Counted from the stretch's first letter, positions 53,458 to 62,689 are shown. The stretch is DNA of 64,000 bases from Bradyrhizobium sp. CCBAU 53340 (GCF_015291645.1 NZ_CP030055.1:7214501-7278500); one strand, 5' to 3'. Translations and numbers: made by a program. Notes: generated by a model from the sequence alone, not told the origin.

Positions 53458-54690
53458 TCACCGGCTCGCGGACGTCGCGGCGGCAGTTGCGGCCGGCGCG
53501 CTCTCGCCGGCATCCTCCGGCTCCTCGACCTCAGACACTCTCACGAACAGGGTCGGCACCCGCTCGGCGCGATCGAGCAGCCAGGCGGCGCCGATCATGA
53601 TGACGATGCCGACGGCAGAGACCGCGAGCTGCTCCCAGACGCCCTTGGTGTATTGCGTCAGTATCCAGTGCGCGGAGAACGACAGGAAGACGCCGAGGCA
53701 GAAGATCGGCAACGAGTGCTGGCCGCAGAGAATGACGGGACGCAACCACACCGTATGCAGCGCCCGCCATTTGCGCGAGACGAAATGCGTCACCCAGATC
53801 GCCAGCGCCAGGAAATGGGTGAAACGCAGCATGTCGAGGTCGGTCTTGTCGATCGGGTAGATCGCCTTGATCATCCATTTCGGGATCAGGGCCTCCAGCG
53901 CATGGATGTGCCAGGTCATCACGATCAGGAAGGCGAAGACGATCCAGGCCGCGGCCAGCGCCATCGCAGCCCTCGACCACACCCATTTGCGGATCTTGTC
54001 GATCTCGCCGATGCCGCACCAGGCGGCGAACACAAACATCAGCTGCCAGCAGAACGGATTGAAGTACCAGGTCGTGCCGGGCGGATAGGACGCGACGTTC
54101 CAGTCGAACCAGCGCGCCAGCACGTAGAGCACGACGGATGCCGCGAGCGTCAGGTTCGGCCGGCGCACCAGGCACCAGACCATGAAGGGCGCGGCGAACA
54201 CCAGCGCGATGTAGAGCGGCAGCACGTCGAGATTGACCGGCTTGTATTTGAGCACGATCGCCTGCCCGATCAATTCGTCCGGATGCGCCAGGAAATTGAA
54301 GACGTTGAACTCGTGCTCGTACATCGGATTGTCGAAGCGGCGTGCGGTGCGGGCGATCTGCGCCGTGAACAAGAGGAACAGCATGATGTGGGCGACATAC
54401 ATCTCCGCCGCCCGCCGCCACAGCCGCTTCAGCGCGGCGAGAAACCAGCCGCCGGCGACGACGGGGCCGTAGATCCAGCCGACCAGATAGCCGGAGATGA
54501 AGACGAAGAACTCGGCGGCATCGCTGAAGCCGTAATTGCGCAGCGTCAGCCAGGTCACGACGTCGTGCGGGATGTGATCGAGGAAGATCATCCACAGGCC
54601 GATGCCGCGGAAGAGGTCGAGCCTGAGGTCGCGCTCGACCGGCGCCAAGAGTGCTGCCTCGTCCCGTGCAGCCTGGTCCCGTATGATCAT
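53458..54690 (-). CDS. opgC: OpgC-domain membrane acyltransferase
   Basis: A 410-residue polytopic protein (about ten spans) of the OpgC family, which succinylates osmoregulated periplasmic glucans in other bacteria. The N-terminus has RDLRLDLFRGIGLWMIFLDH, the acyltransferase-3-like active-site region with D/R/H, followed by FSDAAEFFVFISGYLVG. ATG 54690 has GAGG about 7 nt upstream; the longer frame is Arg-rich. An acidic, Ala-rich tail ends it. Confidence 0.87.
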   Translation of the reverse strand: MIIRDQAARDEAALLAPVERDLRLDLFRGIGLWMIFLDHIPHDVVTWLTLRNYGFSDAAEFFVFISGYLVGWIYGPVVAGGWFLAALKRLWRRAAEMYVAHIMLFLLFTAQIARTARRFDNPMYEHEFNVFNFLAHPDELIGQAIVLKYKPVNLDVLPLYIALVFAAPFMVWCLVRRPNLTLAASVVLYVLARWFDWNVASYPPGTTWYFNPFCWQLMFVFAAWCGIGEIDKIRKWVWSRAAMALAAAWIVFAFLIVMTWHIHALEALIPKWMIKAIYPIDKTDLDMLRFTHFLALAIWVTHFVSRKWRALHTVWLRPVILCGQHSLPIFCLGVFLSFSAHWILTQYTKGVWEQLAVSAVGIVIMIGAAWLLDRAERVPTLFVRVSEVEEPEDAGESAPAATAAATSASR

Positions 54691-54959
54691 GGCCCCGCCT
54701 CGTCGGGTGGGCGTCGCGCCATCGCGGCGCCGATGCAATCGAATGCTAGAAAATAACGATCAAAAGGTCACCTAACCCTTGCGGCTAGGCGGCCGACGGT
54801 AGCCGACCTTGCCGCCCGCGCAAGGGATCTTGTCGTCGCAGCGCGCCCCTTTGCACCAACGCGGCGAAAACAACCCCATGCACAGTAGCTAAGCCTTTGT
54901 ATCAAAGGCGAAATTCACCCCACCCGACGGGCAAGAGGCTAAACCACCGCAATCAACCC

Positions 54960-57900
54960 TCAGCTCGGCTGATCGGGCGCCGCGAGCATGCCGCTCAGCA
55001 TCGTCTCGGCCTTCTGCAGCAGCGGCCGGGCGCCGCTTTCGGACGCGATCGCGATCGCGGCGCGCAACGCGGCAAGGATGATGGTGCGGTTCTCCTCGCC
55101 CGATGGCGGCGTCACCATGGCCTCCCCGAACAGCGTCTCGGCCTCGAGGCCGGAGAACCCCTGCTGGCGCGCGGTATTGCGCGCCTCGCGCAGCATGTTC
55201 TGGGCCCCCCCGGCATCGCCGAGCTGGTTGGCCGCCAGCGCCAGGTAGATCGATGAGCGCAGCACCGCCGAGGTATAGCCGACCGCCCTCGCCTCCTCGC
55301 GCGCTTCAGTCAGCATGCGGCGGGCCCGGTCGAACAGCCGCTGCTCGAGATAGGCGATGCCGAGATGACAGGCGAGCACCGGCACGAACAGCCGGATGCC
55401 GTGCTTCTGCGCCAACACGAACCCCTCTTCGAGGATCGCGGCGGCCGCCACCGGTTCGCCCCGGCCAAGCTTCAGCCAGCCGCCGCTATAGGCGGCGGCA
55501 ACGCGGTCATAGGGGCGACCGGTCTCGTCCGCGATCGCGGCCGCCTCGCGCTGGAGCTGCTCGGCGGCATCGAACTCGCCCATGACGGTGTGGGTGAAGC
55601 TCTTCATCATGCAGCAAAGCACGAGCAAAGATTGCGGGGTCGTCCCAATCGGCGCACTCGCTGCCGGACCGGCGAGATGAGCTCGAGCCGTGGCCAGCAT
55701 CTCCTTGGCGCGATGGTAGCGGCCGGCCAGAAAATAGGCCTGCCCGAGACCGTATTGCGCCAGATTGCGCCAACCGGGATTGCCCGAGCTTTCCGCCAGC
55801 GCAACGACCTCCTCACCGATCGCAACTGCTTCGGCCGGGGCACCATAGAAATTCTGAGCTCCCGCCCTTACGGTCATGGCGGCGACCTTGCGTCCGATAT
55901 CGTCGATCGCACCAGCCCGCCGTTCGGCCTCTTTTCCAAGGTCCAGCCAATCGGCAACCTGACCGGACGCGATGAACGTCGCCCGTGCCTCCATCCGCAG
56001 ATCGATGGCGTCGATCTCGCGCAAGCGCGTCGCCGGCGTCTTGTCGAGCGAGCTCATCGCGGTCTCGAAATAGTTGGCAGCGTTCGCGAAAGCCGAGCGG
56101 CCAAGGCATTTTCGTCCTGCGTTCCTGCCGTGGACAAACGCCTTGTACCAATCCCTGGCGCGCACCGCGTGGTAGCAGAGCGTGTCGGGCTGATCGGCAC
56201 AGCTTTCATCGCTCTCCAGAGCCGCAAGAATGCGCATGTGAATGTCGTCGCGCACCTTCTCGACCATCGATTCGTAGGTCACCTGGCGAACCATTTCGTG
56301 TCGAAACTCGAGCGCCTCCTCCAACTCACTGTCGATACTGACCAGCAATTCAGCGCGATCGAGCGATGCGAGGCAGTCCTGCAGGACTTCCTCGGGCAGA
56401 TTCACGATCTTCCGCAGCGTGGCGACGTCGAGCCGCGGTCCGAGCGCCGCCGCGATCTGCAGGATGGAACGCTCCTGCCTCGACACGCGATCAAGACGCG
56501 CCGCGATCACACCCTGAATACTGCTGGGAATACCTAGCTCGTCAATCGGACGCACCAGCGCGAGATCGCCCCATTGGCCTCGGAGCGTACCGCTATCCTT
56601 CAATCCGCGGCAGACCTCCTCGATAAACAGAGGCACATTGGCGGTATGGGAAATAATACGATTTTTCAGATCGGAATTCGCCTCGGACGAGCCGAGCATG
56701 TCGGCAAGCATGGCCAATCCCGAGTCGTCGTCGAGCGGCTGGATAGCGACAATCTCGGCATGGCAGCGCGTGATCCAGACGGGCATGCCGTTGGGCCGGG
56801 AGGTGAAGAGCACGAGAAGGCCTGACGCCTGAAGCGAAGCGATGGCAGCCACGACGCCATCGCTCGCCCGATCGATCCAGTGCAGATCCTCGAGCAGGAC
56901 CAATGTTCGCTGGCGATGGGCCAAACCCGTGACGATGGCACAGCTTGCATCGGAAATCGCGCGCCCCCGCGCGTGCGGCTCCAGCTCCCTCCATTGCGGA
57001 TTCGAGATCGGCAGATCCAGCACCGCATCGAGCGCACATTGCTGGATCTCCGGGAGATCCTTCCTGGGATCTGCCGCGCTTCCGGTGTCCCTCGCAGTCG
57101 CCTCCAAAGCGGCGGACAACAGCCGCTTGAGCGTGCTGAATGGAGCCCCCTGAAGATTCGGGCTGCATTCGGCGTCGATCAGCCGCCAGCCGTTGACCTT
57201 CTGTCCCTGAGCAAATTCATGAGCAAGCCGCGATTTGCCGATACCGGCATCGCCGAGCAGCAGAACCGTCTGCCGGCTCGCCCCGGCCCCCTCCGCCACG
57301 CGTGCCAGAAGCGCCCGCTCAGTCGTGCGGTCGACGAACCTGGAAACGCTGCGGGCTCGTCGCACCCGCCAGCTCGACAGATCGCTTGCGCCCACGATCC
57401 GGTACACCGGCACAGGCTGGGTGAAGCCTCGCAGCAGCTTGCCGCCCAGAAATTCAAAACGGACGTGACCGTCGGCAAGCGCCTGGCAGGCTTCCGACAC
57501 GTAGATCTGATTCGCCTCGGCCGCCGCCTCCAGCCGTGCCGCCAGATGCTGGGCTGGGCCACCCATCTCGTAGACTTTGGAGAACTCGTTCGCGACCATG
57601 TAGGCGACAACATTGCCGGAGTGGACGCCGACGCGCACCTGAAGCCCTGCATCGCCAAGACCTGCAACACGCCGGACCAATTCGATCGCCGCATGACATG
57701 CCAGAGGAGCGTGATTGTCGTCCGCAATCGGGGCGCCGAAAACAGCGGCAAGTCCGTCACCGAGCTCCTTGCTGACGATGCCTCCGAACTGACGCACCGC
57801 ACCTCTCATGGCGGCCAGAGCCGGCTCCAGGCGCGAGATCGCCGCCTCCGGGTCCAGCTCGGCAATGAGCCCCGTCGAATCGACGACGTCTGCCCGAAGA

Positions 57901-58019
57901 ATCGTCACGAACCGGCGCTCGCTATCCGGCTCCGAACGCCGCACGGGCGCCCCGCATTTGGAGCACCGGCTATCGCTTGGGTCGATCGTCGACTGACATG
58001 CGACGCAACGCATTTCCAT
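54960..58019 (-). CDS. Cyclase-homology / AAA-type ATPase / TPR multidomain signalling protein
   Basis: A 1019-residue soluble protein. Residues 5-22 form a CxxC...CxxC zinc ribbon. Residues about 36-205 are a class III nucleotide-cyclase domain with metal Asp44 and Asp88 (ELGDGLAAVFG). The transition-state Asn is replaced by His (H158-L-A-A-R162), as in many members fused to ATPases, so activity is uncertain. Residues about 228-500 are a STAND/AfsR-like ATPase (Walker A GDAGIGKS, K262; Walker B LVLLEDLHWID). The C-terminal 400 residues hold TPR-like repeats. It stands alone. Confidence 0.88.
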   Translation of the reverse strand: MEMRCVACQSTIDPSDSRCSKCGAPVRRSEPDSERRFVTILRADVVDSTGLIAELDPEAAISRLEPALAAMRGAVRQFGGIVSKELGDGLAAVFGAPIADDNHAPLACHAAIELVRRVAGLGDAGLQVRVGVHSGNVVAYMVANEFSKVYEMGGPAQHLAARLEAAAEANQIYVSEACQALADGHVRFEFLGGKLLRGFTQPVPVYRIVGASDLSSWRVRRARSVSRFVDRTTERALLARVAEGAGASRQTVLLLGDAGIGKSRLAHEFAQGQKVNGWRLIDAECSPNLQGAPFSTLKRLLSAALEATARDTGSAADPRKDLPEIQQCALDAVLDLPISNPQWRELEPHARGRAISDASCAIVTGLAHRQRTLVLLEDLHWIDRASDGVVAAIASLQASGLLVLFTSRPNGMPVWITRCHAEIVAIQPLDDDSGLAMLADMLGSSEANSDLKNRIISHTANVPLFIEEVCRGLKDSGTLRGQWGDLALVRPIDELGIPSSIQGVIAARLDRVSRQERSILQIAAALGPRLDVATLRKIVNLPEEVLQDCLASLDRAELLVSIDSELEEALEFRHEMVRQVTYESMVEKVRDDIHMRILAALESDESCADQPDTLCYHAVRARDWYKAFVHGRNAGRKCLGRSAFANAANYFETAMSSLDKTPATRLREIDAIDLRMEARATFIASGQVADWLDLGKEAERRAGAIDDIGRKVAAMTVRAGAQNFYGAPAEAVAIGEEVVALAESSGNPGWRNLAQYGLGQAYFLAGRYHRAKEMLATARAHLAGPAASAPIGTTPQSLLVLCCMMKSFTHTVMGEFDAAEQLQREAAAIADETGRPYDRVAAAYSGGWLKLGRGEPVAAAAILEEGFVLAQKHGIRLFVPVLACHLGIAYLEQRLFDRARRMLTEAREEARAVGYTSAVLRSSIYLALAANQLGDAGGAQNMLREARNTARQQGFSGLEAETLFGEAMVTPPSGEENRTIILAALRAAIAIASESGARPLLQKAETMLSGMLAAPDQPS

Positions 58020-58289
58020 GCCTTCAGAGGTCTCCGCACTGGTCTTCGTCGACCGATGCTTGTTGCAAGATTACCTATCGGAGGACTCATGGCAATCGAA
58101 CTTGCACGCAAGATCGCAACATCACCAAAGCGGGCTGTCTGGACGAAGCACGGTTGTGAATGATAGCGTTTGCGCGCGCGAATGTGGGGCCGCGCGTTCT
58201 AGGGGGTGCCGAGGCTTTCGTTCCAGCCAACGGGCTTTGCTGGGCTGCACGTTGCCCTGATTGGTGAGATCATAGCTAAGGACCAGGCA

Positions 58290-58790
58290 ATGGGCGGAAG
58301 AACATATAACGGCAAGTCATTTCGAGACTTGATGAACAGTAATTACTACCCTTTGGCAAATATGAAGAAGAGCGTAGCCAAGCTCAAGGCGTCGGGCGAC
58401 ATCGATCTGCCGACCCTGGAATACGGTCAGTACCACCTGATCCTCACTCCACCGTCGAAATGGCCGGAGAGCAGCGCCAAGTACTGGCACAAGGAGAAGG
58501 GCCGGGCCCGCGTCGATCTCAGCACACAAGCTAATACGGTCCCCCTGTCCAGGGACGAGCCCGGGGTCATTCCCTTGACACGGTGCGACCTGCTCGATGC
58601 CTGCGTCCGGAAGTGCTTCAACTCCGAGCCACCGATTCCGATGAAGACCAACATCATCGCCCACGAGGCAAGCGATGCCCTCGCCCACCGGCACGAAATC
58701 CGGCTGGAGTGGGAGTACAAGAAGGGCTCGGACAAGCCGACACTGCTCAACCTGACCATGGTCTGCCCGCACAGGCCGGAGAAGGGCTGA
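58290..58790 (+). CDS. Hypothetical soluble protein
   Basis: A 166-residue protein with no recognised family. It is basic at the N-terminus (GGRTYNGKSFRDLMNS), with two Cys in LLDACVRKCFNSEPP and a His-rich IIAHEASDALAHRHEIRLEWEY. ATG 58290 has AAGGA 7-8 nt upstream; the frame open from 58206 lacks one. It has its own hairpin terminator with T5, which supports a real, separately transcribed gene. Confidence 0.6.
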   Translation: MGGRTYNGKSFRDLMNSNYYPLANMKKSVAKLKASGDIDLPTLEYGQYHLILTPPSKWPESSAKYWHKEKGRARVDLSTQANTVPLSRDEPGVIPLTRCDLLDACVRKCFNSEPPIPMKTNIIAHEASDALAHRHEIRLEWEYKKGSDKPTLLNLTMVCPHRPEKG

Positions 58791-58831
58791 TCCCCGGGGT
58801 TGGATCGCAACACCATGATTTGATCTGAATG

Positions 58832-58865
58832 GCGCGGGCCGGCAATTTGCCGGTTCGCGCTTTTT
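58832..58865 (+). terminator. Rho-independent terminator
   Basis: GCGCG-GG-CCGGCAA-TTTGCCGG-TT-CGCGC (one bulge pair) followed by TTTTT. Ends the hypothetical gene. Confidence 0.82.
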
Positions 58866-59005
58866 CTTGCATGGATGGAAGCGCCGCAAACCGATCCGTC
58901 TCCGTGCCAACTTCCGTCATGGGCCTGTCGCAGGAAGATGGTCCGCTTCGTCTCATCGCGTTGCGAGCCGCCTGGCGGCCGCCAACTCATGAGGAGGAGC
59001 GGCCG

Positions 59006-60043
59006 ATGCCGGTTGGATTGCTGCAGGTCGAAGGCACCATCGAGGTCAGCCAGTTCTGGCCGGAGGGCCGGTCGGACGCCGACACCACCAAGGTCGTCGT
59101 GAACGTCGCCGCTGACGCGATCCGCTTTCGCAAGAACGAATTATCGCCGTTCGAGCCGACCCACGTCTTCGACAACGCCAAGGTGATGGGGCGGACCAAC
59201 ACGGCGCCGATCAAGAACGGCAAGCTCACCATTCGCCTCCAGGGCATCGATGCCCCCGAGCTGCACTACCAGCCCTCACCGCTCTCGCCCGCCGAGAAGA
59301 AAGGGCTGACGGACGCCAAACGGCAGGCCTATCACGAAGTCACGCATTCCTACCGGCAATTCCTCGGCGCGACCTCGACCAAGGCGCTGCATGATTTTCT
59401 CAGCCGCCCCGGCGAGGCGACGCTCGCCTGTCGGGTGTTCACCCATGTCGATACCCCGAACGAGGTGTTCGACACCTATGGACGGCTGGTCGGCGATATC
59501 GAGGTCACGGTCGGAGGCAAGACGGTCGACATCAACCACTGGCTGGTCGAGCGGGGCTTTGCCTATCCGACCTTCTACTCCTCGATGAACGACGACGAGA
59601 TCAAGACCATCATGGCGCTGAGCAAGACCGCGCGCACGAAGAAGCTGCCGGTCTGGAAGAACCTCGCCAAAACGATTCCCCCTTTCGACTTCGACCTTCG
59701 CGAGCCCAAGGCAAACGAGACCGACGTGCTCGCCACCGACAAAGGCCCGGTGATCCTGCCAAAGCTCTTCCGCCGCTTCACCAACTGGTCGGCGCGGAAG
59801 AAGGCCAAGGTGACGAGCCAGAACTTCCAGACGTTCTTGTCGGAGGGATCAGGCGGCAAGCCCGATACCTGTTACGAGATCGACGACTTCCTGACGAACG
59901 GCGTGCACTCGGCCAGCCCACGGAATTTTGCCGAGTTCGTCGAGAGCGGCAAGACGATCAAGTTTCAGCCTGATGGGCTGGTGTTCGGGGAAGCGCCGTC
60001 GACGCTGGTGGGAGCGGATGGGAAGGTGATTACGGGGTTTTGA
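59006..60043 (+). CDS. Staphylococcal-nuclease-like (TNase) domain protein, no signal peptide
   Basis: A 345-residue protein. The SNase-like core spans about residues 60-190: TIRLQGIDAPELHYQP holds the Arg and the Asp/Glu of the active site. EVFDTYGRLVGDIEV holds the second catalytic Arg. DINHWLVERGFAYPTFYSS closes the fold. Unlike secreted TNases it has no signal peptide and has a C-terminal extension of about 150 residues. ATG 59006 is chosen for GAGGAGG upstream. Likely acts on nucleic acid in the cytoplasm; role unknown. Confidence 0.82.
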   Translation: MPVGLLQVEGTIEVSQFWPEGRSDADTTKVVVNVAADAIRFRKNELSPFEPTHVFDNAKVMGRTNTAPIKNGKLTIRLQGIDAPELHYQPSPLSPAEKKGLTDAKRQAYHEVTHSYRQFLGATSTKALHDFLSRPGEATLACRVFTHVDTPNEVFDTYGRLVGDIEVTVGGKTVDINHWLVERGFAYPTFYSSMNDDEIKTIMALSKTARTKKLPVWKNLAKTIPPFDFDLREPKANETDVLATDKGPVILPKLFRRFTNWSARKKAKVTSQNFQTFLSEGSGGKPDTCYEIDDFLTNGVHSASPRNFAEFVESGKTIKFQPDGLVFGEAPSTLVGADGKVITGF

Positions 60044-60130
60044 GGAGGGTGAAATCTCTGAATAAAATAGCCTGCTTTAGCGCTGGCCGTTCTCTAATTT
60101 CATGGCAATGCATTCAAGTTGTCGCCGAGG

Positions 60131-60172
60131 CGCCCCATTGGTGCACTGCAACGCCCCATTGATGCACTGTAA
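60131..60172. repeat. Tandem 21-bp repeat, two copies
   Basis: CGCCCCATTGGTGCACTGCAA is followed directly by a copy with two changes (GATG, TGTAA). It lies in a low-G+C patch after the nuclease gene. Function unknown. Confidence 0.65.
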
Positions 60173-60336
60173 CCAAGTCTCGCCAAGATATCCAATTGGC
60201 GACCAATTCGCGAGCGCCCGGCCGTCTTTGCGGCACCCAGGCTAAACTCATTTTGGTTAGAAATAGGTATTGTCACAAACGAGAGTAGCGTGTTTGCTCG
60301 GCACACTAGGGAGTTGAACAAACCGAGGAGCACGCG

Positions 60337-60615
60337 ATGGGTGAGCGCTTCCGTAAGTTTGCAGAACGCTACAAGCGAGCGCGCGTGATTACTGATGCAG
60401 TAGGAATTGCACCTCCGTTCGAGGAGAGAGAGGCAGCCTTTCGAGAATATTACAGCGGTAGTCAGCAACGACTCCGAGCGGCTGAAAAAACATTCCGAAA
60501 TCTTGTGCAGCTACTTCTATCCGATATCGGCATCGAAGAGCCGAAGGTTGATTCACGCCTATCCGCGGCAGAGAAATGCCTTTCTGGATTGGATGGCCAA
60601 CAGCGGAGAAAGTGA
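60337..60615 (+). pseudogene. ORF in a low-G+C patch, possible gene remnant
   Basis: A 92-residue frame with GAGGAG 6 nt before its ATG, so translation is possible. The product is helical (GERFRKFAERYKRARVITDA; FRNLVQLLLSDIGIEEPKVD). The end (VDSRLSAAEKCLSGLDGQQRRK) loosely recalls the start of RelA/SpoT-type synthetase domains, but the frame stops there and none of the other frames continues it. Base composition is visibly lower in G+C than its neighbours. It may be a truncated acquired gene; evidence is weak. Confidence 0.3.
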
Positions 60616-60955
60616 GGATATCCACGCTGCAGAGTAGCCCGGATATACAGAAGAACTAATGCCCAACAGTCCGCTTGAAGACGCAGTCAGTGCCACGAAG
60701 GGGAGAGTGATGAGACATGAGCCCCGCCGTGGAGCGCTTTCCTTAGCCGCGGCTGTACGAGGCCGGCCGGGCAAAGCGGCGAGATGGGCGGCCCGGACCA
60801 TCGCGTCACAGAAATCGTTGAAGAGCTTACCGAGAAAGACATTATTACGGTGCACTTAATCAAGACGGATGTTTCGCGCATTGTTACTTGAGTTCTGTTT
60901 TCTGGCCACCACGCCGACGGTGCAGGTCCAGAGCACCGTTCTCTGCGCCGAGCTG
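60616..60955. other. Gene-poor, low-complexity stretch
   Basis: About 340 bp with only short overlapping frames that lack ribosome sites or family matches. It looks like decayed coding DNA between the remnant and the PhzF gene. Confidence 0.4.
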
Positions 60956-61837
60956 CTAAGGCTGCAGGACGTGCCCCTCCGCGCGCGTGACTGAGCCTCC
61001 CAGCAGACAACCTACAGGCCTTTCGTCAGCGAAGCCGAGGCGCACCTGGATCTCGGACAACGCACCCATTGCGCGGCCCTGCATGATGGTGATCCGCTTA
61101 CTGTTGCGCTCGATAAGCTCGTTCTTGAGCAGCCCGAACGCCAGCGCCGCGGCGGCAATACCGGTAGCCGCATCTTCCGGATAGCCCGACGATTTCGGGA
61201 ACTGCCGCGCTTCGAAACGCCGTTCGCCCTGATGGTCGATGGCGTAAGGATAGAGGCCGGTCGACCCGATCCTGCCGCAGCACGCCTCGATCGGTGACGG
61301 ATCCGGCACCAGCGCATTGAGCTCGCGGACAGCTTTCATCGGAATGAGCGTCTTCACGCGCGAAGTGATGGCGTTCTGAATCGGCAAGTCGAGCAGATCG
61401 CGGCGCGATAGCTTGAGCGTCGCCAGGACGTCCTCTTCAGCAGCGCGAGAGAGATCGACGACCTTGCCGACAGGCTGGCTGATCTCGACGGACGGGTCAC
61501 CCGAGCCCGCACGATCGACATAGCCCGTCACCGATCCACTGCGCGTCTCGATGCGGACCTGTTCAGCGGCCAGGCGCCCCTTGGTCGCGAGAACCCAAAG
61601 CGCGCCGATGGTCGCATGACCGCACATCTCCATCTCGTGTCGCGGAACCCAGAACCGAAAGACGTAGTCGGTGTCGGGTCCTGGTGACGGCAGAACGAAG
61701 CCCGACTCATGCCCGAATTGCTGAGCCACCGCCCGCATCTCCTCAGCGCGAAGGTTCGATGCATCGATGACAACTGGACAGGGGTTGCCGCCCCGCCCCA
61801 TGTGAGTGAACACATTGACAAGCTCGACCTCGGTCAT
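60956..61837 (-). CDS. PhzF-family isomerase
   Basis: A 293-residue protein of the PhzF/diaminopimelate-epimerase-like fold. Key segments are NVFTHMGRGGNPCPVVID (N-terminal substrate loop), QQFGHESGFVLP with the conserved Glu, and RFWVPRHEMEMCGHATIGA. YPEDAATGIAAAAL supplies the second phosphate-type loop. ATG 61837 is chosen; the frame from 61903 adds an unconserved leader. No phenazine genes adjoin, so it acts in some other pathway. It lies in the odd patch next to a tRNA relic. Confidence 0.85.
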   Translation of the reverse strand: MTEVELVNVFTHMGRGGNPCPVVIDASNLRAEEMRAVAQQFGHESGFVLPSPGPDTDYVFRFWVPRHEMEMCGHATIGALWVLATKGRLAAEQVRIETRSGSVTGYVDRAGSGDPSVEISQPVGKVVDLSRAAEEDVLATLKLSRRDLLDLPIQNAITSRVKTLIPMKAVRELNALVPDPSPIEACCGRIGSTGLYPYAIDHQGERRFEARQFPKSSGYPEDAATGIAAAALAFGLLKNELIERNSKRITIMQGRAMGALSEIQVRLGFADERPVGCLLGGSVTRAEGHVLQP

Positions 61838-61996
61838 CGGATAGCTCACTTCATGGAGGGCAGACAGTGAAGGCGCGACAGAGATTACGGTGACTACAGT
61901 CAATTGTCACTGAGGCTGGTCACGCTAGGCACTGTCACAGTAACTCGAGGCCATCGCAACTAACGATGATCTTCGCGAGTTCGCAATCCCAAAACA

Positions 61997-62024
61997 AAAT
62001 GGCCCGCTTTGCTGCGGGCCATTT
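61997..62024 (-). terminator. Terminator of the tRNA relic
   Basis: AAATGGCCCGC-TTTGCT-GCGGGCCATTT. On the minus strand the stem is followed by ATTTTGTTTTGG. It lies about 45 bp after the tRNA-like sequence, as expected of a tRNA terminator. Confidence 0.75.
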
Positions 62025-62047
62025 CCGTGTCGGGCCATTTCCGTGTC
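62016..62047. repeat. Tandem 16-bp duplication
   Basis: GGGCCATTTCCGTGTC occurs twice head to tail at 62016-62031 and 62032-62047, beginning in the right arm of the terminator. A recent slippage or excision scar is possible. Confidence 0.75.
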
Positions 62048-62069
62048 GGGACCAGTCGGTCCGAATTCA

Positions 62070-62142
62070 GTTGCGGATAGGATTTGAACCTATGACCTTC
62101 AGCTCTTGACCCCGGCGAGCTACTGGGCTGCTCCAGCGACAA
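62070..62142 (-). pseudogene. Degenerate initiator tRNA (tRNA-fMet) relic
   Basis: Read on the minus strand, CTGGAGCAGCCCAGTAGCTC matches the D-arm of tRNA-fMet almost exactly. GAAGGTC and ATAGG-TTCAAAT-CCTAT give the variable and T arms. Then CCGCAAC keeps the acceptor end minus two C. Decay is plain: the 5' acceptor strand (CGCGGGG) is gone, no CCA follows, the anticodon stem has mismatches, and the anticodon position reads CAA, not CAT. The terminator at 61997 survives. Probably nonfunctional; possibly an old integration site. Confidence 0.7.
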
Positions 62143-62146
62143 GCCT

Positions 62147-62689
62147 TTACGTCTCCACCCCACCGTCTCGCTCGGCGATCCACAGCGTAAAGGACGTCTG
62201 CGCGTCGCCAACTTCGACAACGCGCGTTCCGTGCATGAGGACGCCGAGACCGTGCTCTTCATCCCACGTGCACCCAAATTCATACCCGACGTATGAAATG
62301 CCGTCCTTCAGCATCTGGAGCGCATGCACATTGTGAAGCCCGATCAATTGGCGAAAGTCCTCGCTCGACGATACGTCGGGCATCAACGCTTCGCGGTCCG
62401 CCCCCTCATAACCATAGAGTCGTTGAAGCCTGGGATACTCAGCCAGAAGACCCTCCAGAACGGCTGATGCCAGCTCGGCTTCATGATCGAGCAACCACTG
62501 GACGCTGGTACGGTCTTGCTCGGTCGGTGGGGATTCGTCGCGGTCAGGCGCGTAAATTGTCACCACGCCGTCGGACGGACTATCTGAACTGATCGAGCCA
62601 TAGGGGCCATTGCGCGTTTGATAGCCCGCCCAACTGAGGAGTTGCGCTTTTGCCGTCCAGAAAGATCCGTCCCGCTGAAAATCGAGCAT
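62147..62689 (-). CDS. DUF6985-like protein
   Basis: A 180-residue soluble protein. Its C-terminal half, ISYVGYEFGCTWDEEHGLGV then LMHGTRVVEVGDAQTSFTLW, matches the DUF6985 pattern (Y-x-G-x-x-F-x-C-x-W-D-x-E-H-G-x-G). The N-terminal half is acidic. Function unknown; relatives are sometimes found near polymorphic-toxin immunity genes, but no toxin adjoins. It begins about 5 bp from the tRNA relic. Confidence 0.7.
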   Translation of the reverse strand: MLDFQRDGSFWTAKAQLLSWAGYQTRNGPYGSISSDSPSDGVVTIYAPDRDESPPTEQDRTSVQWLLDHEAELASAVLEGLLAEYPRLQRLYGYEGADREALMPDVSSSEDFRQLIGLHNVHALQMLKDGISYVGYEFGCTWDEEHGLGVLMHGTRVVEVGDAQTSFTLWIAERDGGVET

